Shown here piece after piece: positions 9,505 to 21,300 of a DNA stretch of 41,907 bases. Position 1 is the first letter of the stretch. Each line of letters starts with the position of its first letter. The position numbers and the translations under genes are program-made. This DNA comes from Chara braunii (Eukaryota > Streptophyta > Charophyceae > Charales > Characeae): contig BFEA01000331.1 in NCBI GenBank assembly GCA_003427395.1, forward strand, positions 1,338,476-1,380,382. The letters run 5' to 3'. Below the pieces are notes generated by a model, which had not been told where the DNA came from, searched no databases, and was given only the letters and a program-made list of their open reading frames with translations.

Positions 9505-10308
9505 ACCCTGATCCACGCAAAATGGGCTTCACATGCGACCCGTTTTGCCCGGATGGATATCCAGCTAAACGGCACCCCCGGTACTTCCTGAGAGTCACGG
9601 CCGTTAATGTGCCGCAACTCTGAAAAAATAGCTCGGAAGGTACTGGTGGTCTAATCAGTGATTGTCGGGTGACCAATGGATCGTGTGTCGATATCAAGGT
9701 GGATACAGTAAAAGAAACGAAGGTGGATACGGTAAATTGATTGGGGTGAATCCCCTTTTAATGGAAGTTATGGAAGGGTAGCAGATTTATTTGACGTACC
9801 AGCTGCATGACCTTCTGAAGCCCTGAGTTCTTGGTTGAACTTTTGGGGTACCCCTCTTTTTTTTTGCTATCACCTTGATACAAGGATCAAAGGCCGACAA
9901 GGCCCTCTCACAGTTAAGATGTTGTTTTTCTTTTTCTTTCGGACGCCTTTGGCAATCCATGCATCTATGTAGGAATTAAAGGGGCCTAAGCGAGCGTGCT
10001 AGGAATTTTATTCGGCAGTTGGGAACTCCGTAAATTATGGGCGCACTTCCGACTGACGTGTCCTTTCTTTCAAGTGGATGTTCCAGCATTTGCCTTTGAA
10101 AGCTCAGTGAATTTTCAGTAGGAAATTAAATAGACATAGGATTTTATTATGCTCGATTCCGCGTGCCGACATTGCTTCTGAATTTTTCAATCTTGAACTA
10201 GTTTTAGAACCAGGATGGATGGAACATAACTGTTTCAGTGCCTTTTTTCTTTTTTGCGTCGGTGCCATGCATGCAAGCTTTCCCCACTTCCCGCTATGAC
10301 CCATGCCA
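9505..10308. other. Non-coding stretch, nothing recognised
   Basis: Only short open frames occur, with no motif, RNA gene or repeat I can support. Confidence 0.5.
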
Positions 10309-10486
10309 TTTTTTTTTATTTTTTTTTTGAAGGCTCCATCTATTGGTGGGGAGCTACACTTGCTGGAAATCGGGTCCAGCGTCCCTGTACAAGTATGAGA
10401 TTGGTGTCTGCTGGAAATCGGGTCCAGCGTCCCTGTACATGCATCTAAGAGTATCAGCTGGAAATGGGTCTAGCGCCCCTATAGAG
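10309..10486 (-). repeat. SINE-like repeat B, copy 1, with tandem 47-48 base units
   Basis: A T-rich run (10309-10328, the A tail on the minus strand) is followed by a block shared with 25685-25815 and 30924-31090: GCTCCATCTATTGGTGGGG then a GCTGGAAATCGGGTCCAGC motif. Here that second motif occurs three times, starting at 10362, 10410 and 10457. The A-tailed structure and dispersed copies fit a short retroposon inserted in minus orientation. No clear tRNA-like head is visible. Confidence 0.6.
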
Positions 10487-11799
10487 ATCCACGAAAGCCC
10501 TAACATGTATGTGTGATATTTGTGTGATATGTGTGATGATTTTTGATGATGCCATCTTCACCCTTGTCCTATCCACGCCTTCTCTCCTTCACCCACAACT
10601 ATTTTTCATCCCCTCTCCCTCTTCCCCCACTTCTCGTCCAAATCTTGGTCCCCCGCCACACTATTCACCGCACTCTCTTTCTTGCCGCCTTCATCCCCGT
10701 TCAAGAACTCCCTACCGCTTTCCTCCCCTAGAGTGTTCGAAGCCTCAGATGACAGAGTGTAAGGAATATTCCTCTCACACCGTGATTTGATTGGCTGCGA
10801 AGGAACTCGCAAGGATCGATATGGCTTTCCACGAGAAACTAGCATGTACTCCCTCTTCGCCCTCTCCTATCTTCCCAATATCCTGTTCCCCTCTTCGCAA
10901 CTATAGAACCCACAAGCGTGGCCATAAATCTCTCTCTCAACCCATCGGCTAGCTTCAGGGAAGTTGTGGCTAGGTGATGTGTATGCCAGCGGGTAGGAAA
11001 GTCCTAAGGAGCTGATTGCAGTGTATGCAAGGCTGTGCGCCGGGTGCCCCTGACGGACTGTGGGATCTGGGCAAGTCGGTGCAAAGATGAGTTGACGGGG
11101 TGACGATTGCTGTGATATGGAGGTTGGCACGTGGCAGTCGCGATCGTAAGTACCTGAGGAAAAAGGGTGTGTGTATACAAGTGGCTGCATAACCAGGGGC
11201 CATAATCAGAGAGCAGAAGGCTGGCGTGCCTTGATCTTCGGTTCCTCTTCTTTTCCCTGGAAGACAAGTCCACAGCGGATCGCTGGTTGTTTCCCCTCAA
11301 GCTTGTTTATGTGACCAAAGTTCCCTCTCTTTTCTCAGTCCCCTTCTTCGGTCAAGCTACGATTTCATCCTTCTCTCTCTCTCTCTCTCTCATTCCTTGG
11401 CTTCTGTCCACCTCATGCATGCCAGAATGATCTGATGATTCCCCGGTCTTGCTCGTCTCTGTTGAATTCAATTGGACCTCGCACAGACGAGTATTGAATT
11501 TAAGAGACTAGTAAAACCGGGTGATCTTACCAGCCTTTTTTTTGTGTGTCTCTTGACAGCTGAGGATTCGTGCATGTGAGATATGTTACATATATGCATT
11601 GATTGAACTAACATTAAGGTAATCGGACCAAGCTAGGATTCTGCAGATGCATGCTCTTGACTTGCCATATGAATGATGATTGCCTCAATTTTTGGAATGA
11701 ACTCACATTTTTAGATTGGTTTGGATGATTGATGAAAGACGATGGGCGCATATTGTTGTGCCGACTGTAGTTATTTGATGAGATAATGGGTTGAGCGGA
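10487..11799. other. Non-coding stretch with a CT microsatellite
   Basis: No supported gene. A CT dinucleotide run lies at 11372-11391. Short open frames here have no recognisable motifs. Confidence 0.5.
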
Positions 11800-12533
11800 C
11801 TTACGTGGTCAATTTGCCTATGCCATGTGGACTGATTGTCCGGATCCGTCGGGGTGTGGACTTCCTGTACCCCCATCAAGTCCTTTTCCGTATAACGAGG
11901 AAAGAACATATGTATGTGAGTGGGACGTACGAGAAGCCGTCGCCAAGATCGGCGGACACTATTACTTTCCTCCCAAAACAAAGTGCTCAGGATTTTTAGG
12001 CACTGGTTTTGTCATTAATACTTTATTATCGATACCCACTTTCCCCCGTACTTTTTATTATTACCTTTTAACGAACTGATTGTCATCCCGTGGGAGGCAT
12101 TGGTGCCTCATTGGGCCAACACTCTGTGTAGTGATTGTCGCTGCACCGAGCGTTATCGGGAAAAGGGGTTCCACTACCGAACACGTGGCGAGGACGAATA
12201 CAAGGAAAGAGCAACCCGACTGAGGTCGTCCACGTCGGATTTCGAACTCTGTAACGAGCGGCGCTATGATTTAATTTGAAAACGAGATCCCATATGCGTA
12301 CCCTTGCCTTTCCGTTCGAAAAGACGATGGGTAACCTGTATGAAAAGACGAACGTTCGAAAGCAGAGCCCTCCAATTCGTTCCCGCGGCTATGGTCCCTT
12401 ATCACTCAAACTGGAACCACGCGGGGGATTTCAGTTCTCTCTGTGTCTCCACAGTCAATTTTTCCAAAAATCCTTCCGCACATTTTATCGCTCCGACCGG
12501 AAGACAACATAGGGCGTGAGGTTGAACGTCACA
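11800..12533 (+). repeat. LTR-3, plus-strand partial or solo LTR of the same family
   Basis: Related to LTR-1 in the opposite orientation. Shared parts are the LTR-embedded protein frame and, downstream, GGGGGATTTCAGTTC, a TTCCAAAAA-TCCTT segment and GGGCGTGAGGTTGAACGTCACA-type end at 12511-12533. No gag or pol follows, so this is a solo LTR or a fragment. I could not define its 5' start, and sequence before about 11800 does not match LTR-1 by eye. Confidence 0.55.
11825..12279 (+). pseudogene. Second copy of the LTR-embedded protein, broken by a short insertion
   Basis: Starts ATG TGG ACT GAT (MWTD) as in the minus-strand copy and keeps CEWDVREAVAKIGGHYYFPP, FNELIVIPW, PHWANTLCSDC, GFHYR and EDEYKERAT before TGA at 12277. 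Relative to the intact copy the frame is broken only by about 11 extra bases near 12017-12027, after which the second frame runs to the stop. Without these bases the product would be about 147 residues, shorter at the C-terminus than the 173 of the other copy. Substitutions between the two are concentrated in third positions. The function is unknown. Confidence 0.6.
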
Positions 12534-13748
12534 GCTAAACTTGGGGAATAGCAAAACTTCATGTCTTGTCTAAAAACCATCCTCCAATAACCTTTGGGGG
12601 TTATGTTTCACCTTTTTGTTTTCCACATACTCACGAGACGTCCATCCTACCACCTCTCTCAATATATCTCCAGGCACACTTGCACTCCTTTTCTATCTTA
12701 CCTCATGTGAGGAACATCAATCTCTATTGGAGCAACCTGACCAGATAGCGGACGAGGGCACTTATGCCAAATGAGCTCCCCCATTCAGCCCTAGTTGAGG
12801 CACTAGCGTACAACCCTCGTTATACGGGTAACCCGGGAGCTAGGCGATAAGTTCTCAAATAGTCCCACGAGGAGTGAGGGCACCCATAGGTAGTGTCTAA
12901 TGGTCGACTAACCCAGGTCTAAACCATGAGCGCCCCTACCTCTATGCACCAACCCGACATAGCGCAGTTCATGTATGGCTGCTGTTGGTTGTTGAATATG
13001 CTGGTTCAACCTGGTTGTTATGTGAGCTAGTGTGATATCATATTATAGTCTGTATGGATGTATGTGGTTGCTTTCAGCTACTAATGAGCCTTGCTTATGT
13101 CTGTTCGCTAGGGAGAATCAATGAGTGGTAATGGTGGAGACCTCGACCCTCATCAACCAAACAGTTGGTTCCCTTTTTTTTTTTTTTTTTTTTTTTATGG
13201 TTTGGGAAGACGGGTACCGCTTAGCGCTCCCGGAGCAACGGACTTGCGCCGTGTGCTGTGCAAACAGCTGTCTAGGCAGGCCATCGCAGGCGTTCTGTCG
13301 TCGAAGCTGGTATGGGCGTGTCGACCAGGGTGTCGGCATCTCAGCCATAGCCGACGGGGTTGGTTAGTGGCAACGGGACAGGCCTGGGGGGGAAGTCTTC
13401 GACGGTTCACCGGATAGAGGTGGTGGAGGGGGGAGACAGAAGGAAGATCCCTCCTAGAGAGCTGGAATGCTTGGGACGCCGCGTTTGAAGCAAGAGGAAC
13501 ACGTGTTCTAGTCTGGACGGAGGTTCCACGCTATGGTGAGAATCCGGTGAAGACCATCAAGTCACGAGTAGTGGAAGTGTCTCTCACAAGAGTGGAAGTG
13601 GGTACTGTCATAGCCTCGACTGGCAGTGCAACGGGGACAACACTTGCAGTCTGCCATTGCCCGCCTCTCCGTGGGGCCCCACGCTAGACATCAGGCGTGG
13701 TGGGGGAGGTGGCATATGTCAGACTGACTTGCATAAGAGCAGGCAGCC
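12534..13748. other. Non-coding stretch with a T23 homopolymer
   Basis: No supported gene. A run of 23 T at 13174-13196 may be the A tail of a minus-strand retroposon whose body would be 13197 to about 13440, but no second copy is evident in the window to confirm it. Confidence 0.4.
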
Positions 13749-14961
13749 ATGATTACATGTAAGTCGACTTCACTTAGTTCTTCCCTTTGCTTCTCGTACC
13801 TACCCGACCCCTTTCTTTCACCTCCTATTCTACCCTCTGTTCCTTTTCCCTTTCGAGCTTCCGATCCCTCCTTTCTTTTGGGTAGCTCTCTGCCTTCACT
13901 CTCGCCCCCCTCCTCCCGCCCCCCCACCTTCCTTTCCCGCATTGACCAATCCCGAAGCATTATTTCCGCCACCTTCCGTTCGACATCACAAACGACCCTC
14001 TCGCCCCTCGTCGACCTCGCTACCACCCAAGATCCTCGCCTCCCTTCCGATTTGACCCCCTTTCCGTCATCGCGTCTCTCCCCGCATTTATGCTCCCGCA
14101 CTCCTCCCCACAATCTCCTTGCCCCCTATTCGTGCTCGTTAACACCCTCTCCCATCCTCATCGCTCCCTTCCAACAATGGCTATCATCGAAGCTCTTGTC
14201 TCTCCCCGCGTTCACACTCTCGTGTTCCTCCCCTCGATCCTCTCGATTCGTGCCCGTTCATAATCCAGTCCCCCCATTCTCTCGTTCTCCTCCCGCTTAT
14301 CTTCTCGACTCCTATCACCCCTCCTCCCGTCGCTTGTACTTCCCCTTGTTTTTTTCTCAAACTTGTGCTAGATTGTTCACACTCTCGTGTTTCTCCCTCC
14401 AATCCTCTCGACCTCCCGTTTGTGCTTCCCCTCGTTTATCTTCTCCGACTTATGCTAGATAGCTCCTCTCCCGTCCTTTTTAACCCCTTCAAGTTCCCCG
14501 TACTCATGGCCTCCGTCCCGCTACCCCCTTGGTTGCCATCACCGACGTTCCCCTGACCTCCAAAGACTCTCGCTCCCCTCCTGATCTGATTCGTTCACTC
14601 TCGCTCCCCTGTCTTCGCTCCCCTAATATGGCTGGATCCCCCCCCCTGACCCTGTTTCTTTCCTTCTTCCCCCGATACAAGTCTTCTCCCCGCCTTCCTC
14701 CCCATCCCCGTTCTCCCTCCGCTTCTGCTTACCCCCTGTTTGTTTTTCCCTGCTTGGGCTCGCTAAGTCCCTCGACTGTCCCTCACCTTTCCCCACCCGC
14801 TTACTCTGTGCAATCCCTCAATTTTCCCCTTGATCTTGCATGATAACTGCCTGTCTTCACTCTCCTGTTCTGGCTGGAGTCCCCCCCTACCCCTCTCCCC
14901 GTTTTTATCCCCATCCCTGTTCGCCTTCCCGTCCCCGAACCTTACACTTCCTTCTGTTCAG
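13749..14961. other. Pyrimidine-rich low-complexity tract
   Basis: About 1.2 kb dominated by C and T on the plus strand with recurring TCTCGCTCCCCT-like and ACTCTCGTGTT-like words. It gives long open frames on both strands (up to 237 codons plus, 140 codons minus) because stops are depleted by composition. The translations are Ser/Pro/Leu-rich without motifs, so I do not call a gene. Confidence 0.55.
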
Positions 14962-15262
14962 TCCGCCCGGGGTGGGATATAATGGTTGGGGTGATATCTG
15001 GTATGGATTGTAAAATGATAGTTCATCAACTTCCTTTTTGAACCGCAGGAGTAACATGTCTTGCACGTATCATATCCACCATTCCTCCCACCCAATGCAC
15101 GAGGTAGGATTCACCAATTGCTGTTAATTGAGAACATAAGAGGATCATTACGTATCACGATCTGTACACGTTGACAGATAGGGACAATGGAAAAAAGGGG
15201 GGTGCTCACTCAAACGTAGATTATTAGGAGGGATCATCAGGAAGGAATTACTTCGCCCGAAC

Positions 15263-18200
15263 ATGATGGCATCCAACAGGAACACTAAATCAGGTCATAA
15301 GCTCCAAAGAGCACACAAAAGAGTGAACTCTACTCTGTTGTATAGAGGGGTCATGCGGCAACATGCGGAGAAAAACCTGGCCGGTAAGAATCAGATGGTT
15401 CTAGAAGATGCTTGCGGGGGAAGGCCGGCTTCCCCTGCTACATAGTCGATGACTCACAATCCTCCTCCCCTCCTCCGGTTAGTCACATCGCGCCCACCCC
15501 TTCCTGGGCTACTCGCCTTAATAAACCGCATGCGGGCCAGATGATCATCGTGCAGAGGAAAGCGGAAGGAGGGGAAGAGCGGGAGTGGAAGATCCCCTTT
15601 GAGAACCTTTCGTCCGCAGGGGCTTTCTTCATCGCCGAACTCCTGACCCCGTCGGAGCCCAAGGTAATCAACTTAAAGGGAAAATCCGTTGTGGTTAACT
15701 CTTTGCCGACGGACAAGGTTAGGGATAGGAATGACCTGTACTCCAAACACTCTAGCAATTGGGTATTCCACGACGACGCTGCCTTCAAGTCTACAAATGA
15801 CAAACTGGGCTGGATCCGGAAGAGGCTGGCTTCTCTCAAGGGAAGTATGGAAGAAGCAAATGACCTTTTCCTGCTCCAGCCCATCTCAACGACCACCACC
15901 ACTGTCATCTGCAGATACGAAACAGACAAACAGACCACGGACAGATGGCGATCAATTCGTTGCGACAGGTCTGAGGTGCGAATCTACCAATGGGCTCCGC
16001 CGAAACAACAACGTTCGGAAGAAAAGAGGGAGAAGATGATGGCAAATAACTTCTCGGTCAAGTTTCGCCACATCCCCATTGAAATACAGGCGGCGTTCGT
16101 CCAAGACTTTGGAGAGAAGTTTGACGTGATTGACTTTATCGACCCACTCCCCTCGCACGTAGCAAGAAGAGACAATTTCTTGATGTTGGCAATCGATCTC
16201 CTAGAGGGGCAGCCGTTCTCTATTGATGACATCATTCCCTTCCGTGTCGGGAAAAAGGAGTATAATATACACACGACTCACAAACTGCGCCCGTGGTGTT
16301 TCAAATGCGAAGCCTTTGGTCATCTATATACAGATCCGAAGTGCCCTCATCACCCAATCAACCAAGTTAGAGCCACAGGGCGCCTTACTCAAGACCCTTT
16401 CAGGAATACACACTGGCGTACCGTAGCCCGGGGCACGAGGGATGGGTCTTCGCTGATCAAGTAGACAAGGATGAAAATATCATAGGGTGGGTGTGGGAGA
16501 AACCTGGGGAACCCAATTTAAACTCAAAGCCCCCCCCCCACCTGGATGCCCCCCAAAACAGTGGAATCCCACCTTCCGAGTCAACTGCAGGGGGCCTCCC
16601 CGGCACCCCCGGGGACCATACGTAGCGAAAGTTAGACCAAACAGGGGAAGAAGAAATTGGGCCCGGTCCTGGAGGATTACCTAACGGATCAAGGGAGCCA
16701 GTTGCAACCAATGTCCCCTCAAAAGGGGCAACGAGGCGATTCCTTATCCCAACTCAAAGGCAAGGGCGGGATGGTAGACACGGCAAGTAACAGATTCGCT
16801 GTACTGGGCACGGAATCAGGGTTAAATAATGGGGAGGTCGCGCCCCCGGAAAAACCGCGACCGCAGCAAATCGGCCATGACAGAAAGGGGACTGATGGGC
16901 GATCCTCCAATCGGCTACAAGCAGACACACGCATAGACCCCTACGGTGATGTGCTGGTTCGGTGTGTAGAAGGGAAGAATAACCCAACAGACCCCATTGT
17001 TGCACGAAACCCCAATCTCTCGGCCTTGCACATCACCGAGTGGATCATGACAGGCCTCCGGTCCTACCACACGGAGGCCCCAACAGAGTTCTGGTCCAGT
17101 GCACATGATCAATTGAAGGAAGCTCTTGAAGCCAGCGCACAGGTAAAATCCATTTTGGAGCATGGCCCCCCGATCCATGTGCAATGGGAGGAGGTGCTTC
17201 AAAGGTTTTTTAAGATCTCGACTGCACACTTCCAGATTCCAGCCAAAGGGTCACAAGCCGCACAGTCCCACCTTCCTGCTAATACCTCCAGCAAACCACT
17301 GAGCAATGACGGTCATTAGGCTGCGACCCCACACAAGGAAAGGGAGGAGGACGCCGAAGTAGTAGTAGGAAAAACCACCCTCAAAGAACGTCGAGAGGCC
17401 CAAACAGAGCCCGCCACGGCGAACTATCTGGAAGGGGCTTTCGGTCCCCAACCTATGGAAATAGAAGAGCCTCCAGTTTCCCTCCCCTCCCCCCAGATGT
17501 GGCCGCGATGGACATTGATCAGCGGGAAGACAGGGGGGCACCACCGATGGACATGGACACTGAACAAAAGCGTAGAGTCATTGCAGATTGGTTGATTGAG
17601 GGCTTCGGGGCTCAACATTCAGGTGCAGCACATGATTTCTGGTACTGCTCCTATACCCAACTGTTTAATATACTAGACAAAAGCCCGACCTTAAGGAAAA
17701 CCCTGAAATCTGGCCCTCCTGCACACATCGCATGGTCTGAGATTTTCCATCGGATTCGCCATCTCACAGCCCAACAGTTTCACCCCCCAGTGCAGCCCCA
17801 ACCAACCCCAGAAGACCCCGAAAGAAATCAATCAGTGGTCCCGTGCAATCACCACCCGGATATGCCACGTCATAGGAAACTTAGACATATGGTGGAATTG
17901 GGTCAGTATGAAAAGAACCTACTGAGGAAGGACGGGGTGGTGGTTATACCTCTAAGGTTTGCAGATGATAGGATAGAGATTGGTCTCTCCCCTCTACAAG
18001 GGGGATTCACACTGCTAGGGTGGGGCTTTTACAACATCTGGTCCCTTCCTAGCCTACGGGATAGTGACTTCAAGAAAAAGGCGGATCCCTCCCTGCGCCA
18101 ACACTTCCCTGCCGGTGCTATTGCAACCCTCCCTCAATTTGATGGATTGATGAGGGTGGCCACCACAAACCTGTATGTACTCTTCGAAGATGATAAAAAC

Positions 18201-18377
18201 TATAACTTGAAGTGGTTCAATCATGGGACCTTGATGGAGCTTCCTCTCCACCAAGTGAAGGCCAACTTTTACTGGACGGAAGAGGATTTGTGTACGTGCC
18301 TGTCGAGGGTCCTTCAGAATGGGCTGTTGTGCACGGTAGACTGGTCCGTCAGATCATGGTCTACAAGTCTAGGGTAG
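15263..18377 (+). pseudogene. LINE ORF1 (RNA-binding, gag-like) with frameshifts
   Basis: Begins at ATG 15263 with a basic N-terminus (LQRAHKR..LLYRGVMRQ) that matches the start of the sister element (MKLAHKR..FYQGAMRH). The frame changes near 15430, and the 15412-16464 piece contains a conserved domain (IPFENLSSAGAFF) and a zinc knuckle at 16297-16344, CFKCEAFGHLYTDPKC, with unusual C-x2-C-x4-H-x6-C spacing. Another frame change near 16430 leads through GWVWEKPGEP. Two related modules of about 58 residues lie at 17038-17212 and 17586-17757, each with W..FW..L..GPP.H..W. The C-terminal domain (17900-18260) matches the sister at 36320-35960. The last stop at 18375 abuts the ORF2 ATG. ORF1 proteins coat LINE RNA. 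Confidence 0.75.
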
Positions 18378-19372
18378 ATGAGGATAGGTCAACACCGGAT
18401 GGATGATATAGACACGCTTTACTGCAGGAACCCGCATTGGAAACACTTCCTTCGTAATGCAGACCTGGATATAAGGACTCTTAATATAAACGGTTTGACC
18501 TCCTTCAACCCTTCGAAAAGACAAGCGATTTGGGACCAATTGAGGGGGGTGGGCGGCATGACGTGGCCCGACGTTATCTGTATACAGGAAACCCATCTAA
18601 TGGATAAACTGGAACACCATTGGACCCACAAAATTGTTTGGCCTTATCAAGCCTACAGAGCGCATGCGGTCTCACGTGGGTCGACAGGGGTGGCCATCTA
18701 GATCCCGCCAGAATCCCGAATAAAAGTGATTAATTGGGCAGCAGATGAGGAATAGGGGAGATGGCTATCAATTCTGGGGATGCTGGAGATTGAATTAATT
18801 AACATTTTTTGTTTATATGCACCTAACACAGCAGCGGAAAGGGGGCACTTTTTTACCCATCTTCAATCTCTAGCACCTCAAGGGGTTTCTCTGGTCATGA
18901 TTGCTGGGGATTTTAACGCCGCTCCCGACAGATGGCTGGGCAGATGGGGCTCACGGGATCCCTGTCCGGGCTACGTTGAGGAGGATGAGAGGATATTGTC
19001 AGAACTTCGTGAATCCTTGTCCCTAGTGGATGCGTATAGACTCTTACACCCATCAAATAAATCCTATACGTGTAACCGCACCAATGATCAGGCTAGACAT
19101 TCAAAATCACGCATTGACCTAATCTTACTCTTGCAAGAAATTCAAAACGCCCTGCAACTCGCTACTATCTTTCCTCAAAGCCCCCATCCTGGCTTGGACC
19201 ACCACCTTTGCGGGGCTGTTTTCTCCTTCTGCAAACGGCCAGATCAAGGGTCTGGTTATTACAAACTTAATACATCCTTGCTCAAGGACAAGTCATTCCT
19301 CGCATTCATCCGAGATATCTGGAACTTTTGGAGGAACCAGAAACACCTTATCGATTCCGAAGTCTGATGGTT
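18378..19372 (+). pseudogene. LINE ORF2 endonuclease domain with stops
   Basis: ORF2 starts at ATG 18378, directly after the ORF1 TAG. Exonuclease-endonuclease-phosphatase motifs are visible: IRTLNINGL, CIQETHLMD, LYAPNTAAE, AGDFNAAPDRW, KSRIDLIL and a DHHL near 19201. These are the AP-endonuclease-type nicking domain used in target-primed insertion. It is broken by TAG at 18699, where the sister element reads Trp (GVAIW), and by a second TAG near 18753, before the frame beginning MLEIELIN at 18780. Confidence 0.8.
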
Positions 19373-21300
19373 TACCACTGGGCTCTTCTTTTTAACCAGA
19401 AAGTGTAAAGAATATTCGAAGTTGGTAGCACGCAGACGACACGTGCACAAAATGGACGTTCATAGAAGACTCCATAACCTGGTTAATCAGGACAACTCTA
19501 ATGATCACATCCAAGATATCTAGAATTTGCAGCACCAACTCCTACAGTTGGCACAACATAAATAGCAAGGTATTAGAATTCGAGGAAAATTGGCGAAATG
19601 AACCACCGAAGGAACCATGGATTCTCGATTCTTTAGTCTGGCCTCCTTAAGGGCTCACCGTACTACCATTGAAGTCTGTTTTTACCCTGTGTCCGATGAA
19701 TTAGATATTACCACAACACACTGTGTAAGGATCGCCCCATCCTTTTACAATGACCTTTTTTCCTCCCACATCTACCAACGGCAAGGGACGGATCGGTTAA
19801 GGGAGCTTGATGACTTCCTACGCCCGATAGAGAGCCGTCTTTCCTCGATACAAAATGACAATTTGGAGCATCAAATCACCAAAGACGAAATTTGGACAGC
19901 GCTTATGCAAATGGAGGAAGAAAAGACCCCTGGATTAGATGGCTTCCCTAAGAAATTTTAGGAGGCCATGTGATCCATCCTGAGAGAAGACCTGATGGAA
20001 TTCTACAGGGCAGTATGAGATTCCGGGGAGTTGGGGGAATTAGTGGGACAAGGGGTGTTAACGCTACTCTATAAAAAATGAGACAAAATGAATATTCGTA
20101 ACTATCGGCCTTTGACGATAGTTTATTAGATGTTGTAAGGCACTGGCCAACCGAATGAACGAGGTGATAAATAACATCATTGATCCGACTCAGACCGAGT
20201 TTATGCGTACGAGGAACATCCAAGAAAACATACTCCTAGTCAATGAGGTGATTAGCTTGGCGCATCAATCCAAAAGCAACGCTGCCCTTATCTTTATTGA
20301 CTTCGAAAAAACTTATGACCACGTGGACTGGACGTTCCTTGATAAATGCCTGGAAAAACTGATTTTCTATATCAACTTCCGGAGGTGGATACGTATTCTG
20401 CACCACAACGCAACCACAAGTGTTCAAGTCAATGGGTCAATGGCCCCAAAGATTAGATTGCAACGTTCTGTTAGACAAAGGGACCCCATAGCCCCCTTTT
20501 TATTCATTATTATAATGGAAATATTAGCAGCCCACCTCCGACAGAATAAAGATTTAAAGAGAATTTAGATAGCCGGCATCCCCGAGGAACTCGTTCCGGT
20601 CTGTTCCCTTTTTGCAGACGATCTCACAATTATGGCTAACGCCATGCCCCAAAATATGGAAGTGATATACAGGTTAATGAACCTCTTCTGCAACCTCTCG
20701 GACATGTCCGTTAACTAGGGGCAAAAAACGATAGGGTGGTGGCTCCACCATTAAGGAGGACGTCCCCCGGAGGGGCACCACATCACTTGGGTGGCGCCAG
20801 AATCACCAATCCGGATCTTAGGGGTTAAGATGTTTGCGTTTGGTCAATCCCTCGAGAACGACAAATGACTATCAGACCCTGCTTTTACCAAACTGTCTCA
20901 ATCGAACAACCAGCACACGTCACTTTTCAGATGAACGTTGGTGATTAACAATGTGGTCCTAGCAACCCTTTGGTACAAATCGATACTCTGACCATTGAGC
21001 CCATGGGCCCTGAAGATCCTAAAAAGAAAGGTGGTGGCGTACCTATGGAGAGGGGACAATGAAAACCCTCACGTTATTAGTCGAGTGGCTTGGGACTCAG
21101 TCATTCAGCCCAAATCGAAAGGGGGCCTTGGTATTCTGGACCCTCTCACACAATCCTAAGCCCTTACTTTACAATGAGCGGTGCGATTGATTTTCAATAA
21201 CCCTTTAGTGTGGAGGTCGTTGGCTTTGGCACAAATCACCCGTTTGACCCCTGCAGCCCCTCAATCAGTTCACCCCCTTCGATTGTTGGAAGATCGCTAC
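19373..21300 (+). pseudogene. LINE ORF2 reverse transcriptase domain with many stops
   Basis: Recognisable RT blocks: DEIWTALMQMEEEKTPGLDG (about 19880-19940), LVGQGVLTLLYKK (20040), NIRNYRPLT (20093), LIFIDFEKTYDHVDWTFLD (20285-20345), QRDPIAPFLF (20475) and the catalytic FADDLT (about 20610-20630). Stops at 19959, 19971, 20016 and 20716 occur where the minus-strand sister has Trp, and one at 20566 where it has Gln. Downstream the thumb-like region (about 20870-21150) is recognisable only in pieces. Confidence 0.8.

Noticed and set aside
12560-12760. Short frame with His and Tyr (60 codons)
   Set aside because: Too short, no motif, no copy elsewhere.
13749-14462. 237-codon plus-strand Ser/Pro/Leu-rich frame
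   Set aside because: Pyrimidine-rich tract with open frames on both strands; no motif or conservation.
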